Shown here: positions 17,537 through 24,943 of the stretch, piece after piece
Numbering within the stretch: the stretch's first letter is position 1
How the letters are laid out: each line of letters starts with the position of its first letter
From: Actinomycetota bacterium
Lineage (GTDB): Bacteria; Actinomycetota; Humimicrobiia; Humimicrobiales; Humimicrobiaceae
Assembly: GCA_016783995.1 (NCBI GenBank)
Contig: JADHVN010000006.1
Coordinates: 1 to 24,943 of the forward strand
Reading direction: 5' to 3'
DNA: 24,943 bases
Translations under genes and position numbers: made by a program
The notes under the pieces: model-generated
Database searches by the model: none
What the model was told of the DNA's origin: nothing
The model's input: the letters and a program-made list of their open reading frames with translations, nothing else

Positions 17537-17929
17537 ATTCTTTAATTCTTATTAAAATCACCTATATTTTAAAGAGTTATGTGCATAACTATACACTTAC
17601 AAAATCTCACAAACTCAAAAAACCAAATTAATACTTTAATTAATATTAACCTATAAGTCAAGCTAACGAATTGCTTTATTTCAAGGCATATCAAAATAAT
17701 TTCAAAGAGGTACAAGAAAACCCAACAATATGATGCATCTTAAATCTTTATAGGAAAAGTATCTTTTAACCTGTTATATAAACGTAAAAATATCATATAT
17801 TTTTTAATCTTTAAATAGAGGATTTTTTATAAATCATCACCGCTGATTATTTGGTAAGTTGCCAAACCTTTAGACCTATTTATATTTCCATACTCTGTAT
17901 TGTAAACTTACATTTTGTGTATTTACTCT
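17537..17929. other. Gene-free stretch between sugar locus and housekeeping string
   Basis: I see no coding region or RNA gene. Notable items are a 16-base inverted repeat AGTTATGTGCATAACT at 17575-17590, about 40 bases upstream of the tRNA promoter -35, and two neighbouring weak hairpins at about 17832-17868 (arms AATCA/TGATT and TTTGG/CCAAA), which lie downstream of the Gfo/Idh gene. Neither hairpin has the GC-rich stem plus T run of a normal intrinsic terminator, so the end of the sugar operon is not located with confidence. Confidence 0.5.
17575..17590. repeat. 16-base inverted repeat upstream of tRNA operon
   Basis: AGTTATG-TG-CATAACT, 7-base arms with perfect complementarity around TG. 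Size and position suit a dimeric regulator operator, but no candidate regulator is encoded in the window and chance cannot be excluded in AT-rich DNA. Confidence 0.4.
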
Positions 17930-18937
17930 TTAGAATTTTACAATTTTTTTCTCTTTGGCTGATTCTCTTGCTGCTAGAGCCAATTCTAAAGATGCACGGC
18001 CATCTTTAAAAGTTGCTTTCTCGATAGGGTTATCATTCATAATACAATCAACAAAATATTTACATTCTAAAAAGTATGCATCAGTTTGATCAACTTCTAT
18101 AGTATATGCTGATTTATCCTTCTCATAAATTGTTACTTCAGCAGACTGAGCCCTTTCCTCTATATTCTTTCCTGCTCTAAAAATCCACTCTATGGAACCA
18201 CTTTCACACAATATTCTAACAACCATAGTAAAAGGAAAATCTCCTGTAAATCCCCAGCCTCCTTCAGCAAAACCAGATTTACCATTCTCAAACTCTATAT
18301 TTGTTGTAATGTGTACTATTCCTCCAAGTTTTGGATTATAAACACCCTGTGCACTAACAATGCTTGGCTTTCCAAAAACCCAAATTAAATAATCAAGGTC
18401 ATGTATATGAAGATCTAAAGGAACACCCCCGCTATTTTTTTCATTTAAACCCCAATTCTCCTCAAACCAATCAGGGGGAACTAATATTCTCTCACAAAAG
18501 CCAAATAATGATTCTCCCAACTTGCCGCTATTAACTATTTCCCTAATTTTTATATATTCCGGCCAGAATCTTAGCACATGGCCTACCATGGCTTTTACTT
18601 TATTTCTTTCTACTGCTTCTATCATTTCATCAGCATCTTCTAAAGAAAGAGTTAGGGGTTTCTCGCAAAGTATGTGTTTTCCAGCATTAGCTGCTTTTAT
18701 GGCCAGATCTTTATGTACAAAGGTGGGCACACATATATCTACAGCATCTATACTTTCATCTTTTAATAAGTTATCTATATCCAGATAAAACTTCGCATTG
18801 AATTCTTCAGCTAATTTTTTCCCTTTTTCCTCTACTCTATCTACTATAGCTATAATATTTGAATTATCTATTTCCCTGTGGGCAACAGCATGTGTTTTAC
18901 CCATAAATCCTGCACCAATTATGGCAATATTAACCAC
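17930..18937 (-). CDS. Gfo/Idh/MocA family NAD(P)-dependent oxidoreductase
   Basis: A 335-residue dehydrogenase. The N-terminal Rossmann fold has GAGFMG (8-13), the family signature CEKPLT is at 91-96 (Lys93 is the usual catalytic lysine), and the C-terminal domain has D175 and H179 in PLDLHIHDLDYL. Members oxidise or reduce sugars, inositols or amino sugars, often at a ring hydroxyl. The start is GTG at 18935-18937, well supported by GAGGAGG four bases ahead. It is the last gene of the sugar locus, 62 bases after the NagB-like gene. The substrate cannot be read from the sequence; the neighbours suggest a carbohydrate delivered by the ABC transporter. Confidence 0.9.
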   Translation of the reverse strand: MVNIAIIGAGFMGKTHAVAHREIDNSNIIAIVDRVEEKGKKLAEEFNAKFYLDIDNLLKDESIDAVDICVPTFVHKDLAIKAANAGKHILCEKPLTLSLEDADEMIEAVERNKVKAMVGHVLRFWPEYIKIREIVNSGKLGESLFGFCERILVPPDWFEENWGLNEKNSGGVPLDLHIHDLDYLIWVFGKPSIVSAQGVYNPKLGGIVHITTNIEFENGKSGFAEGGWGFTGDFPFTMVVRILCESGSIEWIFRAGKNIEERAQSAEVTIYEKDKSAYTIEVDQTDAYFLECKYFVDCIMNDNPIEKATFKDGRASLELALAARESAKEKKIVKF

Positions 18938-18999
18938 TTTTACCTCCTCATAATATTTTTATAATTTCTGCATCCCTTTTATTTATATTATAATGCTCT

Positions 19000-19899
19000 C
19001 TATACGTTTTCAGCCAGTACTTCTTTTATAAAGAAATCAGTTCTCCTTAATTGTAGTATAGAAGCAGGCATATGCTGTGTAACTGGGCCATGAGCAGCTA
19101 GTCTTACAACAAATCTTTCCCAGGATATATTAGTTCCTGCTACATGAAAGCCATTCCATGATTGATACAATTTTGCTCCCATTATCTCTTTGGGACCTAT
19201 GGTTACAGCTTTCGGGGGGATACTGGACCAGTCTCCGCTGGGTTCAAGACATTCCTGTGCTATAGTTATTGGATTTAAGGTTACTACTCTTGGACCCATC
19301 TCTAAAAATTCTTCCAGCGTATCAGCTGCAAATTCAGGTGAGCCTGGATCAATAAAAGCTACATGGCCTGTCCAGCCCAGTGCCCCAAAACATATATCAG
19401 CACCTCCTAAATCTTCTATCATCTTTCCATAATCATCTATATTCTTATCAGTGAACCCAACAGCCTGATTTCTTGGGGGTCTTAGCTTTTCATTAATCTG
19501 GTAGTAAAAACTATTTAGGAAACAATGGTTAAATCCTTGAGGCCAGCCATCAGGAGCAACTTTCTCATCCCCATCTACATATTCATCCATATTAAAGGTC
19601 CATAGTTTTTTACAATCTACCTTAAATTTATTAATTAGATAGGCAACATGCCTGTATTCAGGATGGGGATTAGGCAGTATCAGCACAAGCTGCTCCCCTT
19701 TATCTACTGCTTCTTTAATAAATATGAACATATCTAAAATACGCCTGAGTTCAAAATCTTCATTTTTTATTACCCTAATTTTAAAATCAGGATTTGAATG
19801 TTTACATATATCTTCCTTCTTTATTGCTCTAACTCTTTTGCAGGCTTCCACATCCTGAAAAGGCATTACAGAAGTTATTTTATGCTTCAGCTCCTCCAT
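19000..19899 (-). CDS. NagB/RpiA-superfamily sugar-phosphate isomerase/deaminase homologue
   Basis: A 299-residue relative of glucosamine-6-phosphate deaminase. MDEYV (104-108) and GALGWTGHVAFIDPG (172-186) match the two family active-site motifs, and GPVTQHMPASILQ near 271-283 matches the late PASxLQ segment. In true NagB the second motif reads GxGxDGHIAFNEP; here the Asp of DGH is Thr177 and the Glu of NEP is Asp184, while His179 is kept. The ring-opening residues are therefore altered. An extra N-terminal segment of about 40 residues precedes the fold. A GGGGGGTGC ribosome site supports the ATG. It is probably an isomerase or deaminase with a different substrate; I would not call it nagB. 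Confidence 0.8.
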   Translation of the reverse strand: MEELKHKITSVMPFQDVEACKRVRAIKKEDICKHSNPDFKIRVIKNEDFELRRILDMFIFIKEAVDKGEQLVLILPNPHPEYRHVAYLINKFKVDCKKLWTFNMDEYVDGDEKVAPDGWPQGFNHCFLNSFYYQINEKLRPPRNQAVGFTDKNIDDYGKMIEDLGGADICFGALGWTGHVAFIDPGSPEFAADTLEEFLEMGPRVVTLNPITIAQECLEPSGDWSSIPPKAVTIGPKEIMGAKLYQSWNGFHVAGTNISWERFVVRLAAHGPVTQHMPASILQLRRTDFFIKEVLAENV

Positions 19900-20009
19900 T
19901 TTTTAGCACCCCCCATATATTAATATTCTTACTTATAAACTAATAATTACTATCTATTAAACAATTTATTTTTTATACCTTATAACTTTGTTATTTACTT
20001 GAAAATAAT

Positions 20010-21218
20010 TCACTTATAAACCCTCATTGGTAGATCTGTTAACTTTTCAGTAATTCCACTATCATTTATTAAAAACTCCTCTTCATGCCTAAAACCATAA
20101 TATTCTGGATGTCTATATAGACCAATGTCTATCATCATTACGATATTTTTTGGGAAATTATAATCACTGAAACGTGTTGCTGCTCTTCCTTCAAAGGCTT
20201 CAGATATTCCAGTCCCATGACCAGAACTATACATTTGATATTGTCCAAGTCCTGCCTTTTTATGAAGCTCCCTTGCTGCTATATCCAGATCGCGAGCTGG
20301 TTTTCCATATACAAACTTCTCAACAGCTAGCTTATGTGCTTTTAGACCATGTTCAAGGAACTCTGCCTGTCCTTTGTTTGCACCACCGACTACAATAGTC
20401 CGACCAGGTGCTGATGAATAACCTTCATATCTTGCACATGCTCCAAGAATACACATATCTCCATCTCTAATTATTTTATTACTTGACCTGCCAATAATCG
20501 TATTTATTCTTTCACCTGTAGTGACTAATGTATCATATCCATAGTTATAGGCACCCATTGATTTAATAACATAATCTCCATAAGCTGCTACTTCTAACTC
20601 ACGCATATTTGGTTTAATAACTTCTAACATTACCTTCAGTGCTTCTACGGATATTTTGTTTGAAATCTTTATCATCTCTTGTTCATTCTTACTTTTTATA
20701 AATCGTGCTTCAGCAATAATATCTGTTGCATCAATAAATTTAACATCTTTTCCAGTATTTTTCTTTACTAATTCCAGCCAATCCGCAGATATTATATCCT
20801 TCGTGGTTAAAATCCCTACTTTTTTTATCTTCTTACCACCAACAACTTCATCAATAACATCTCCTAGAGAAGAAAAATCTGCTTGAGGATAATCCTCCCA
20901 GGCAAGTTGAAATTCCCTTAAATACCTCCATTCTCCCGCTCTCATAGATTCTTTAGCATAATCAACACTTTCAGGTCCTCCTATTACAAACATTTTTGTG
21001 GGAGAAATCAATATGGCTGATACAACTTCCACGTGGGGATCGTATCCTGATAGATAAAAAACATCTCCTGGTATTATCGGAGTACCATATGCAATACCAA
21101 GATCTATTCCTCTTCTATTCAGCTCACCCTTTACCTTCTTTACTCTTAATTCAAACTCTTCTTTTGGAATCTTTATGGTTGTATCAATTTTTGGAAGTTC
21201 TCCTTTAACCTTAATCAT
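20010..21218 (-). CDS. M24 (creatinase/Xaa-Pro aminopeptidase) fold protein lacking most metal ligands
   Basis: A 402-residue two-domain protein: a creatinase-type N-terminal domain (about 20-165) and a pita-bread C-terminal domain (about 175-395). Peptidases of this fold bind two metals with Asp, Asp, His, Glu, Glu. By alignment to the GDxVxxDxG...GYxSDxxRT pattern, the two Asp positions are Gly259 and Ala270; His334 (SSGHGTG) is kept; the first Glu is Asp364 (MIDIG); the last Glu is Glu379 (FRHEEE). Creatinase, which needs no metal, has similar losses, so a non-peptidase hydrolase is more likely than an aminopeptidase. AGAGGTGG precedes the ATG. 110 bases separate it from the NagB-like gene. 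Confidence 0.82.
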   Translation of the reverse strand: MIKVKGELPKIDTTIKIPKEEFELRVKKVKGELNRRGIDLGIAYGTPIIPGDVFYLSGYDPHVEVVSAILISPTKMFVIGGPESVDYAKESMRAGEWRYLREFQLAWEDYPQADFSSLGDVIDEVVGGKKIKKVGILTTKDIISADWLELVKKNTGKDVKFIDATDIIAEARFIKSKNEQEMIKISNKISVEALKVMLEVIKPNMRELEVAAYGDYVIKSMGAYNYGYDTLVTTGERINTIIGRSSNKIIRDGDMCILGACARYEGYSSAPGRTIVVGGANKGQAEFLEHGLKAHKLAVEKFVYGKPARDLDIAARELHKKAGLGQYQMYSSGHGTGISEAFEGRAATRFSDYNFPKNIVMMIDIGLYRHPEYYGFRHEEEFLINDSGITEKLTDLPMRVYK

Positions 21219-21505
21219 CTTTCCACCTCTTTCTTATTAAATATTTTCAAAATAATGACTTCGTTCAAATAATAAGTTGGTTCTATTAATTGGATCTCAT
21301 TACAAGAATTAATTTTTATAAAAATCGTTATATTATTAATTCTACTTCTTTTATGCTAAAAACTAAATCTATGATTCTTGCCGCTAAATACCATCGGAGA
21401 ATAAATCCCTTTTTAAAAATGGATTAAAGTATGATTCTTTACTATTTAGATATTCCTAATTAACAAAATGCTAATTTAGCACCAAATAAATATATTCGCA
21501 TTTAC
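21219..21505 (-). other. Spacer between permease and M24-fold gene
   Basis: 287 bases without a gene. A small hairpin (TGCTA-AAT-TAGCA, 21469-21481) followed on the minus strand by TTTTGTT lies about 25 bases after the permease stop and could be a weak terminator or processing site. I find no well-spaced promoter, so it is open whether the three enzyme genes have their own transcript. Confidence 0.4.
21469..21481 (-). terminator. Weak terminator-like hairpin after second permease
   Basis: A 5-base stem TGCTA/TAGCA with a 3-base loop followed by TTTTGTT. The stem is short and AT-rich, so at best it attenuates transcription between transporter and enzymes. Confidence 0.25.
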
Positions 21506-22357
21506 TTACTCTTTAACTGCTCCTGCAGTTAAACCCTTTATGATATAACGCTGAAATATTAGAACAAACATCACAGGAAAGATAACTGCAAGTATAGATG
21601 ATGCTGTTATATATCCATATTCTATTTGATACTTTGTAACAAATTGCGCTAACGCTAACGGCATTGTCTGAACTCTCTGAACGTTAATTATAGCCATTGC
21701 ACCCATAAACTCTCCCATTGAAAAAACAAAGCATATTACTGCAGAGGAAACCATTCCAGGCAAAGAAATTGGAACAATAATTTTTATTAGTGCTCCAATC
21801 TTTGATGCCCCGTCTATACGTGCAGAGTCTTCGAGATCTCTTGGAATGGTTTTAAAGTAACTATACAATATCCATGTAACTATAGGGAGAAGCCAGGATG
21901 TTTGCATAATTACTAAACCTTGAAGAGTATTTACCAGATGCAGTTGTTTAAATATTAAGTAAAAAGGTATAAGAAGTGCTACTGGCGGAAGCATTTCTGC
22001 AAAAATAAGTGCAATAAATAATATATTTGATCCTTTAAATTTTAATCTTGCAAAAGCATAGGCAGAAAAGATTCCAAATAAAATACATACAATGGTAGTA
22101 CCTGTTGCTACTATTAAACTGTTCTTTAATGCTATGGCTATATTAACTCTTCCTCCACCTAGAACATTATAATAATTTTGTAAATTTACATCTCTAGGTA
22201 TGAAATTTGGTGTTTCAAGATAAAGCTGTCCCTTTGGCTGTATACTTGTTAAAACAATCCAATAAAATGGAAATAAAAAGAATAACATTACCAGTATTAC
22301 TAAGAAATACATCAATACTCTTTTTACTCTTTTCTGAGTTACCAATCTTCTTTTCAT
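21506..22357 (-). CDS. Sugar ABC transporter permease, MalG/UgpE type
   Basis: A 283-residue inner-membrane protein with about six helices. The cytoplasmic EAA loop DLEDSARIDGASKIGALIKI (174-193) that docks the ATPase identifies the carbohydrate (CUT1) permease family, and the basic N-terminus followed by a helix at about 14-36 and FLFPFYWIVLTS is typical of the MalG partner. The gene starts 1 base after the first permease stop, so the two are coupled and form the heterodimeric channel. The family transports oligosaccharides, glycerol-phosphate and similar solutes; the substrate is unknown. Confidence 0.93.
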   Translation of the reverse strand: MKRRLVTQKRVKRVLMYFLVILVMLFFLFPFYWIVLTSIQPKGQLYLETPNFIPRDVNLQNYYNVLGGGRVNIAIALKNSLIVATGTTIVCILFGIFSAYAFARLKFKGSNILFIALIFAEMLPPVALLIPFYLIFKQLHLVNTLQGLVIMQTSWLLPIVTWILYSYFKTIPRDLEDSARIDGASKIGALIKIIVPISLPGMVSSAVICFVFSMGEFMGAMAIINVQRVQTMPLALAQFVTKYQIEYGYITASSILAVIFPVMFVLIFQRYIIKGLTAGAVKE

Positions 22358-22358
22358 A

Positions 22359-23255
22359 CTATTCTATTTCACTTCTCCTTAAAATGATTATATATACCAC
22401 TGTTATAATCATAGCTATTACAAGTATCACATATGATATAGCTGAAGCATATGACAGATGATAAAACTTAAAAGCATTATTCCAATTAAACAAAGTTGCA
22501 CTTGTTGTAATATTGGCTGGACCACCTCTGGTTAGAACAAAAAATAGGTCAAATGCATTTATTGCAAATATTGTCCCAAGGATTGTAGATATGAAAATAG
22601 GGAATTTAACCATAGGTAAAGTTATGAAAAAAAAGCTTTTTATTCCACCAGCTCCATCTATCTTTGAAGCTTCGTAGAGATCTTCTGGTATTGTCTGTAA
22701 TCCAGCAAGTATTATTATTACAAAGAAGGGTGTACCCTGCCAGACATCTGCCAGAATTACACATGGCATTGCAAATGTTTTTGTTGATAAAAATGGAATA
22801 TATTCACTTATTATTCCTAACTTATATAATAAGAAGTTTATTATACCAACTTGAGAATGCAGCATCCATCTCCACATAATTCCAACCACTACAAATGGTG
22901 TAGCCCATGGAATTATTATTAAAGCCCTGGCCAGACTTCTTCCAACAAACTTCTCTTTTAGTAAAACTGCTATTAGTGTACCTAATACCAATTTAATTAG
23001 AACTGTAAAAAAAACAAATTTTGCCGAAACTTTTATGGAATTAATAAATTCTGGATCTGTTAATGCTTTAATATATTGTTGAAATGCAACAAAATCATAA
23101 TCTTTTATATTAGCAAACTCAACATCCCCAAAGCTCATTACAAACGAATATATGAGAGGATATGCTACCACACCAAGAACAAGTATCAATGTAGGAGTTA
23201 TAAGAACTGCTACTAATTTTCTATTACTTTTTTCAAAATCAAAAAAACCTCTCAT
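22359..23255 (-). CDS. Sugar ABC transporter permease, MalF/UgpA type
   Basis: A 298-residue membrane protein with about six helices. The EAA loop EDLYEASKIDGAGGIKSFFF (191-210) and the conserved IIPWATPFVVVGIMWRWM segment (114-131) place it with MalF/UgpA permeases. It follows the binding-protein gene after a 191-base spacer that carries a large palindrome. Unlike the binding protein it has no recognisable Shine-Dalgarno before its ATG, which fits lower translation of the membrane component. It pairs with the downstream MalG-type protein. Confidence 0.93.
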   Translation of the reverse strand: MRGFFDFEKSNRKLVAVLITPTLILVLGVVAYPLIYSFVMSFGDVEFANIKDYDFVAFQQYIKALTDPEFINSIKVSAKFVFFTVLIKLVLGTLIAVLLKEKFVGRSLARALIIIPWATPFVVVGIMWRWMLHSQVGIINFLLYKLGIISEYIPFLSTKTFAMPCVILADVWQGTPFFVIIILAGLQTIPEDLYEASKIDGAGGIKSFFFITLPMVKFPIFISTILGTIFAINAFDLFFVLTRGGPANITTSATLFNWNNAFKFYHLSYASAISYVILVIAMIITVVYIIILRRSEIE

Positions 23256-23291
23256 ATTATTAAGAATCTTGCTATAGACAATTATATTATA

Positions 23292-23324
23292 ATATTATAT
23301 TACTTATATTATATTACTTATATT
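23292..23324. repeat. 14-base tandem repeat in permease leader
   Basis: The unit atattatattactt occurs twice in perfect tandem (23292-23305, 23306-23319), followed by a partial third copy, between the binding-protein gene and the first permease. It creates several TATAAT-like hexamers on the minus strand, so it might harbour a weak internal promoter, but it may simply be low-complexity DNA. Confidence 0.6.
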
Positions 23325-23370
23325 GAAGACTCAAGATAAATTAATTCACTTTAGATTACTCATAATACTC

Positions 23371-23406
23371 TGTTGGCATCTTCTTCCTAGGAAGAAGATG
23401 CCAACA
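23371..23406. repeat. 36-base perfect palindrome between binding protein and permease
   Basis: Two 18-base arms with complete complementarity and no spacer (left arm TGTTGGCATCTTCTTCCT, centre CCTAGG). In RNA it would form a long hairpin about 40 bases after the binding-protein stop. No U-run follows on the minus strand, so it is not a standard terminator. A stabilising or processing hairpin that protects the upstream binding-protein mRNA, as seen in malE-malF type operons, is the simplest reading. Confidence 0.85.
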
Positions 23407-23446
23407 TTCATTCTTTCAAATTATTACTATTTATTCCCTAACAATT

Positions 23447-24742
23447 CTATTGCTCAACTGCTTCCTGAGCATCAGCAAATTCCTGCAGCCCAGCACAAGC
23501 TTCCTCAGCAGATACTTCACCCAAAAGAGCAGGGTGTATCTGAGTAGCACATTCTAATCTCAACTCATAAGTTGATTTTATTGGAGGGAACTGATCTGCA
23601 AGATTTCCTTTTACTAACTCAATAACAGGCAGAAAAGGAAGTCCATCAATAACTTCGGGGTCACTAAATTGATCCGTATATACTGCGATACATTTATCAA
23701 CAATTGCCCTGGTCTTTGTATTTTCATAAGTTGCAACATATTTTATATATTCTGCTGCCAGTTCCGGATTTTCAGCTGATTTAGGTATCATTAGATACTC
23801 ATGTCCATCAAGTGTTCCGGTCATACCTTTTTCCCTTCCAGGGAAAGCAAAATAACCAGTATTTTCATACTGTTCTTCGGTTAAGAAACCTGCATACATT
23901 TCCCACATTGCCATCATAGCAATATCACCCTGATCAAACAATGATGATACTTCCTGCTGGATTTGTACCAGAATTCCCGGATCTATCAAATCTTCATCTA
24001 AGAGTGACTTCATAAACTCGACTGCCATAACAGTTTCAGGTGCATCAAAGTTAAATACCAAATCTCCGTCTACCCAATTATATTCTGGCACACCTGATGA
24101 CTGCATGGTTAGAATGAAGTTTAAGAAGAAGTTTTCAGTTGTCCAATCAGCTACATAATTATAACTGCCATTATAATCATTTAGATTTTTAAGTGTTGTT
24201 TTAAATTCATCCCAGGTTTCAGGAATTTCAGCTCCTGCATCTTCAAATATTGTTTTATTGTAAAACATTATTTGATAACTTGGCAGGAACGGAACTGCCA
24301 TAACTTTCCCTTGCAAGGTTGAATATTCAACAAGCTCCGGTACCATTTCTGAAAACATATCAGGGAAAGTATTTGTTAGATCTGTAAGCTTGTCAGGAAA
24401 TTCTATCCAGGCATTTTTTCCATTACCCATTACATCTAAGGGTTCATCTGTTGCAAGAATCTGTGATTGCTGCGGGAACCAAACATCCCAGCCTATTTCA
24501 TTATAATCAACAGTTACACCATATTCCTTTTCAAATTGTTCTGTTACACCTTTTAAACCTGACATTGCAATATCTGGTGAAAGCTTAACAACTATAGTCT
24601 GGCCTTCAAAACCTTTTGCTTCCTCTTCTACAGCTGCTTCTTCTTCTGCTGGTGCTTCTGCAGCTTCTTGGCACCCAATTCCCATTGCAAGCATAGAAAC
24701 TACAAAAATACCCACCAATAGTATTATTGATGATTTCTTCAT
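23447..24742 (-). CDS. Extracellular solute-binding lipoprotein (family 1)
   Basis: A 431-residue sugar-binding protein of ABC family 1. A signal peptide with basic start and hydrophobic core ends at Cys24 (AMGIGC), the likely lipidated residue. An Ala/Glu-rich flexible linker (about 25-42) follows, then the two-lobed binding domain: VTEQFEKEYGVTVDYNEIGWD near 65-85 and MFYNKTIFEDAGAEIPETWDEF, the classical family 1 pattern. Several Trp and Tyr residues could stack on a sugar ring. AAGGAGGT five bases before the ATG is a near-perfect ribosome site, predicting strong expression. It is the first gene of the transporter and delivers substrate to the two permeases. Confidence 0.93.
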   Translation of the reverse strand: MKKSSIILLVGIFVVSMLAMGIGCQEAAEAPAEEEAAVEEEAKGFEGQTIVVKLSPDIAMSGLKGVTEQFEKEYGVTVDYNEIGWDVWFPQQSQILATDEPLDVMGNGKNAWIEFPDKLTDLTNTFPDMFSEMVPELVEYSTLQGKVMAVPFLPSYQIMFYNKTIFEDAGAEIPETWDEFKTTLKNLNDYNGSYNYVADWTTENFFLNFILTMQSSGVPEYNWVDGDLVFNFDAPETVMAVEFMKSLLDEDLIDPGILVQIQQEVSSLFDQGDIAMMAMWEMYAGFLTEEQYENTGYFAFPGREKGMTGTLDGHEYLMIPKSAENPELAAEYIKYVATYENTKTRAIVDKCIAVYTDQFSDPEVIDGLPFLPVIELVKGNLADQFPPIKSTYELRLECATQIHPALLGEVSAEEACAGLQEFADAQEAVEQ

Positions 24743-24804
24743 GATTTACCTCCTTATATTAATAAGATTTACAAAATGAAAATTAATTACCATCACCTCA
24801 CTTT

Positions 24805-24833
24805 CTATAATAAAATATCTGTGGCACTGTCAA
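24805..24833 (-). promoter_or_regulatory. Candidate promoter proximal to the binding-protein gene
   Basis: TTGACA (24833-24828), 17-base spacer, TTATAG (24810-24805) on the minus strand, about 63 bases before the ATG. The -35 is consensus and the spacing ideal; the -10 has four of six consensus positions. The -35 lies in a degenerate inverted repeat (TGTnG...CnACA, 24820-24835) that could be a regulator site. Confidence 0.45.
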
Positions 24834-24913
24834 CAAAACACTTTATTATTTAAACTCTATATTACCAGATAATAAATATATTACTAATATAAAGTTTTAT
24901 CATCGCACTAAAC

Positions 24914-24941
24914 ATTATACATTTATAAAAGATTTTGTCAA
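24914..24941 (-). promoter_or_regulatory. Consensus sigma-A-type promoter of the sugar locus
   Basis: TTGACA (24941-24936), 16-base spacer, TATAAT (24919-24914) on the minus strand, about 170 bases upstream of the binding-protein ATG. Both hexamers are perfect matches to the consensus, suggesting the sugar operon starts here and leaving a long 5' leader. Upstream sequence lies outside the window. Confidence 0.6.
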
Positions 24942-24943
24942 TT

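Noticed and set aside
23371..23406. Palindrome as an intrinsic terminator
   Set aside because: No T run follows the hairpin on the minus strand, and the permeases downstream need transcription.
24820..24835. Regulator operator over the -35 of the proximal sugar promoter
   Set aside because: Only about four to five positions per half-site are symmetric. Too weak to list as a separate feature.

Overview
The window is an AT-rich bacterial chromosome segment in which every supportable gene lies on the minus strand, so the text below follows transcription from the right edge (24943) to the left edge (1). Two blocks are joined by a 465-base gene-free stretch.

Block A (about 17930-24943) is a carbohydrate-uptake locus. 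A good sigma-A-type promoter at the right edge leads into an extracellular solute-binding lipoprotein. It is followed by a 36-base perfect palindrome and two sugar-type ABC permeases. After a 287-base gap come a creatinase/Xaa-Pro-peptidase-fold protein, a NagB-like sugar-phosphate isomerase/deaminase homologue and a Gfo/Idh/MocA dehydrogenase. No ABC ATPase, sugar kinase or regulator is present. Both the M24-fold protein and the NagB-like protein have lost residues of their families' active sites, so the pathway is probably not the one automatic names would suggest.

Block B (1-17536) is core housekeeping. A promoter at about 17509-17536 drives five tRNAs: Arg(TCT), His(GTG), Arg(TCG), Lys(CTT) and Leu(TAG). 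These run directly into tig, clpP, clpX, valS, folC, a membrane zinc-ribbon protein, ndk, a DUF4321 protein, maf, mreB, mreC, mreD, mrdA (PBP2), rodA, a B12-type radical SAM protein (TIGR03960-like) and the start of a DUF2344/TIGR03936-like gene. Genes here overlap or are separated by a few bases at most junctions. This gives a long co-oriented string linking protein folding and quality control, valine tRNA charging, folate, nucleotide metabolism and the rod-shape (elongasome) machinery.

Organism: no species can be named. The order tig-clpP-clpX-valS-folC-(small membrane gene)-ndk-mreBCD-PBP2-rodA-radical SAM resembles the one I recall from actinomycetes. The ClpP carries a [11 protein letters not shown] motif like mycobacterial ClpP2. 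An AT-rich, deep-branching, probably anaerobic Actinobacteriota lineage (OPB41/Humimicrobiia type) is my first guess. Atribacterota or a Firmicutes-like lineage remain possible, because much of this order is ancestral and the solute-binding protein's Ala/Glu-rich linker is also common in Atribacterota.

The most useful second looks are: an 11-codon leader ORF whose stop overlaps the TTG start of tig immediately after tRNA-Leu; a trigger-factor tail with a duplicated WTPK motif; a ClpP with CAGG in place of SPGG; two tRNA-Arg genes differing at only 3 of 77 bases but with different anticodons; the intercistronic palindrome; and the active-site losses in the sugar locus.
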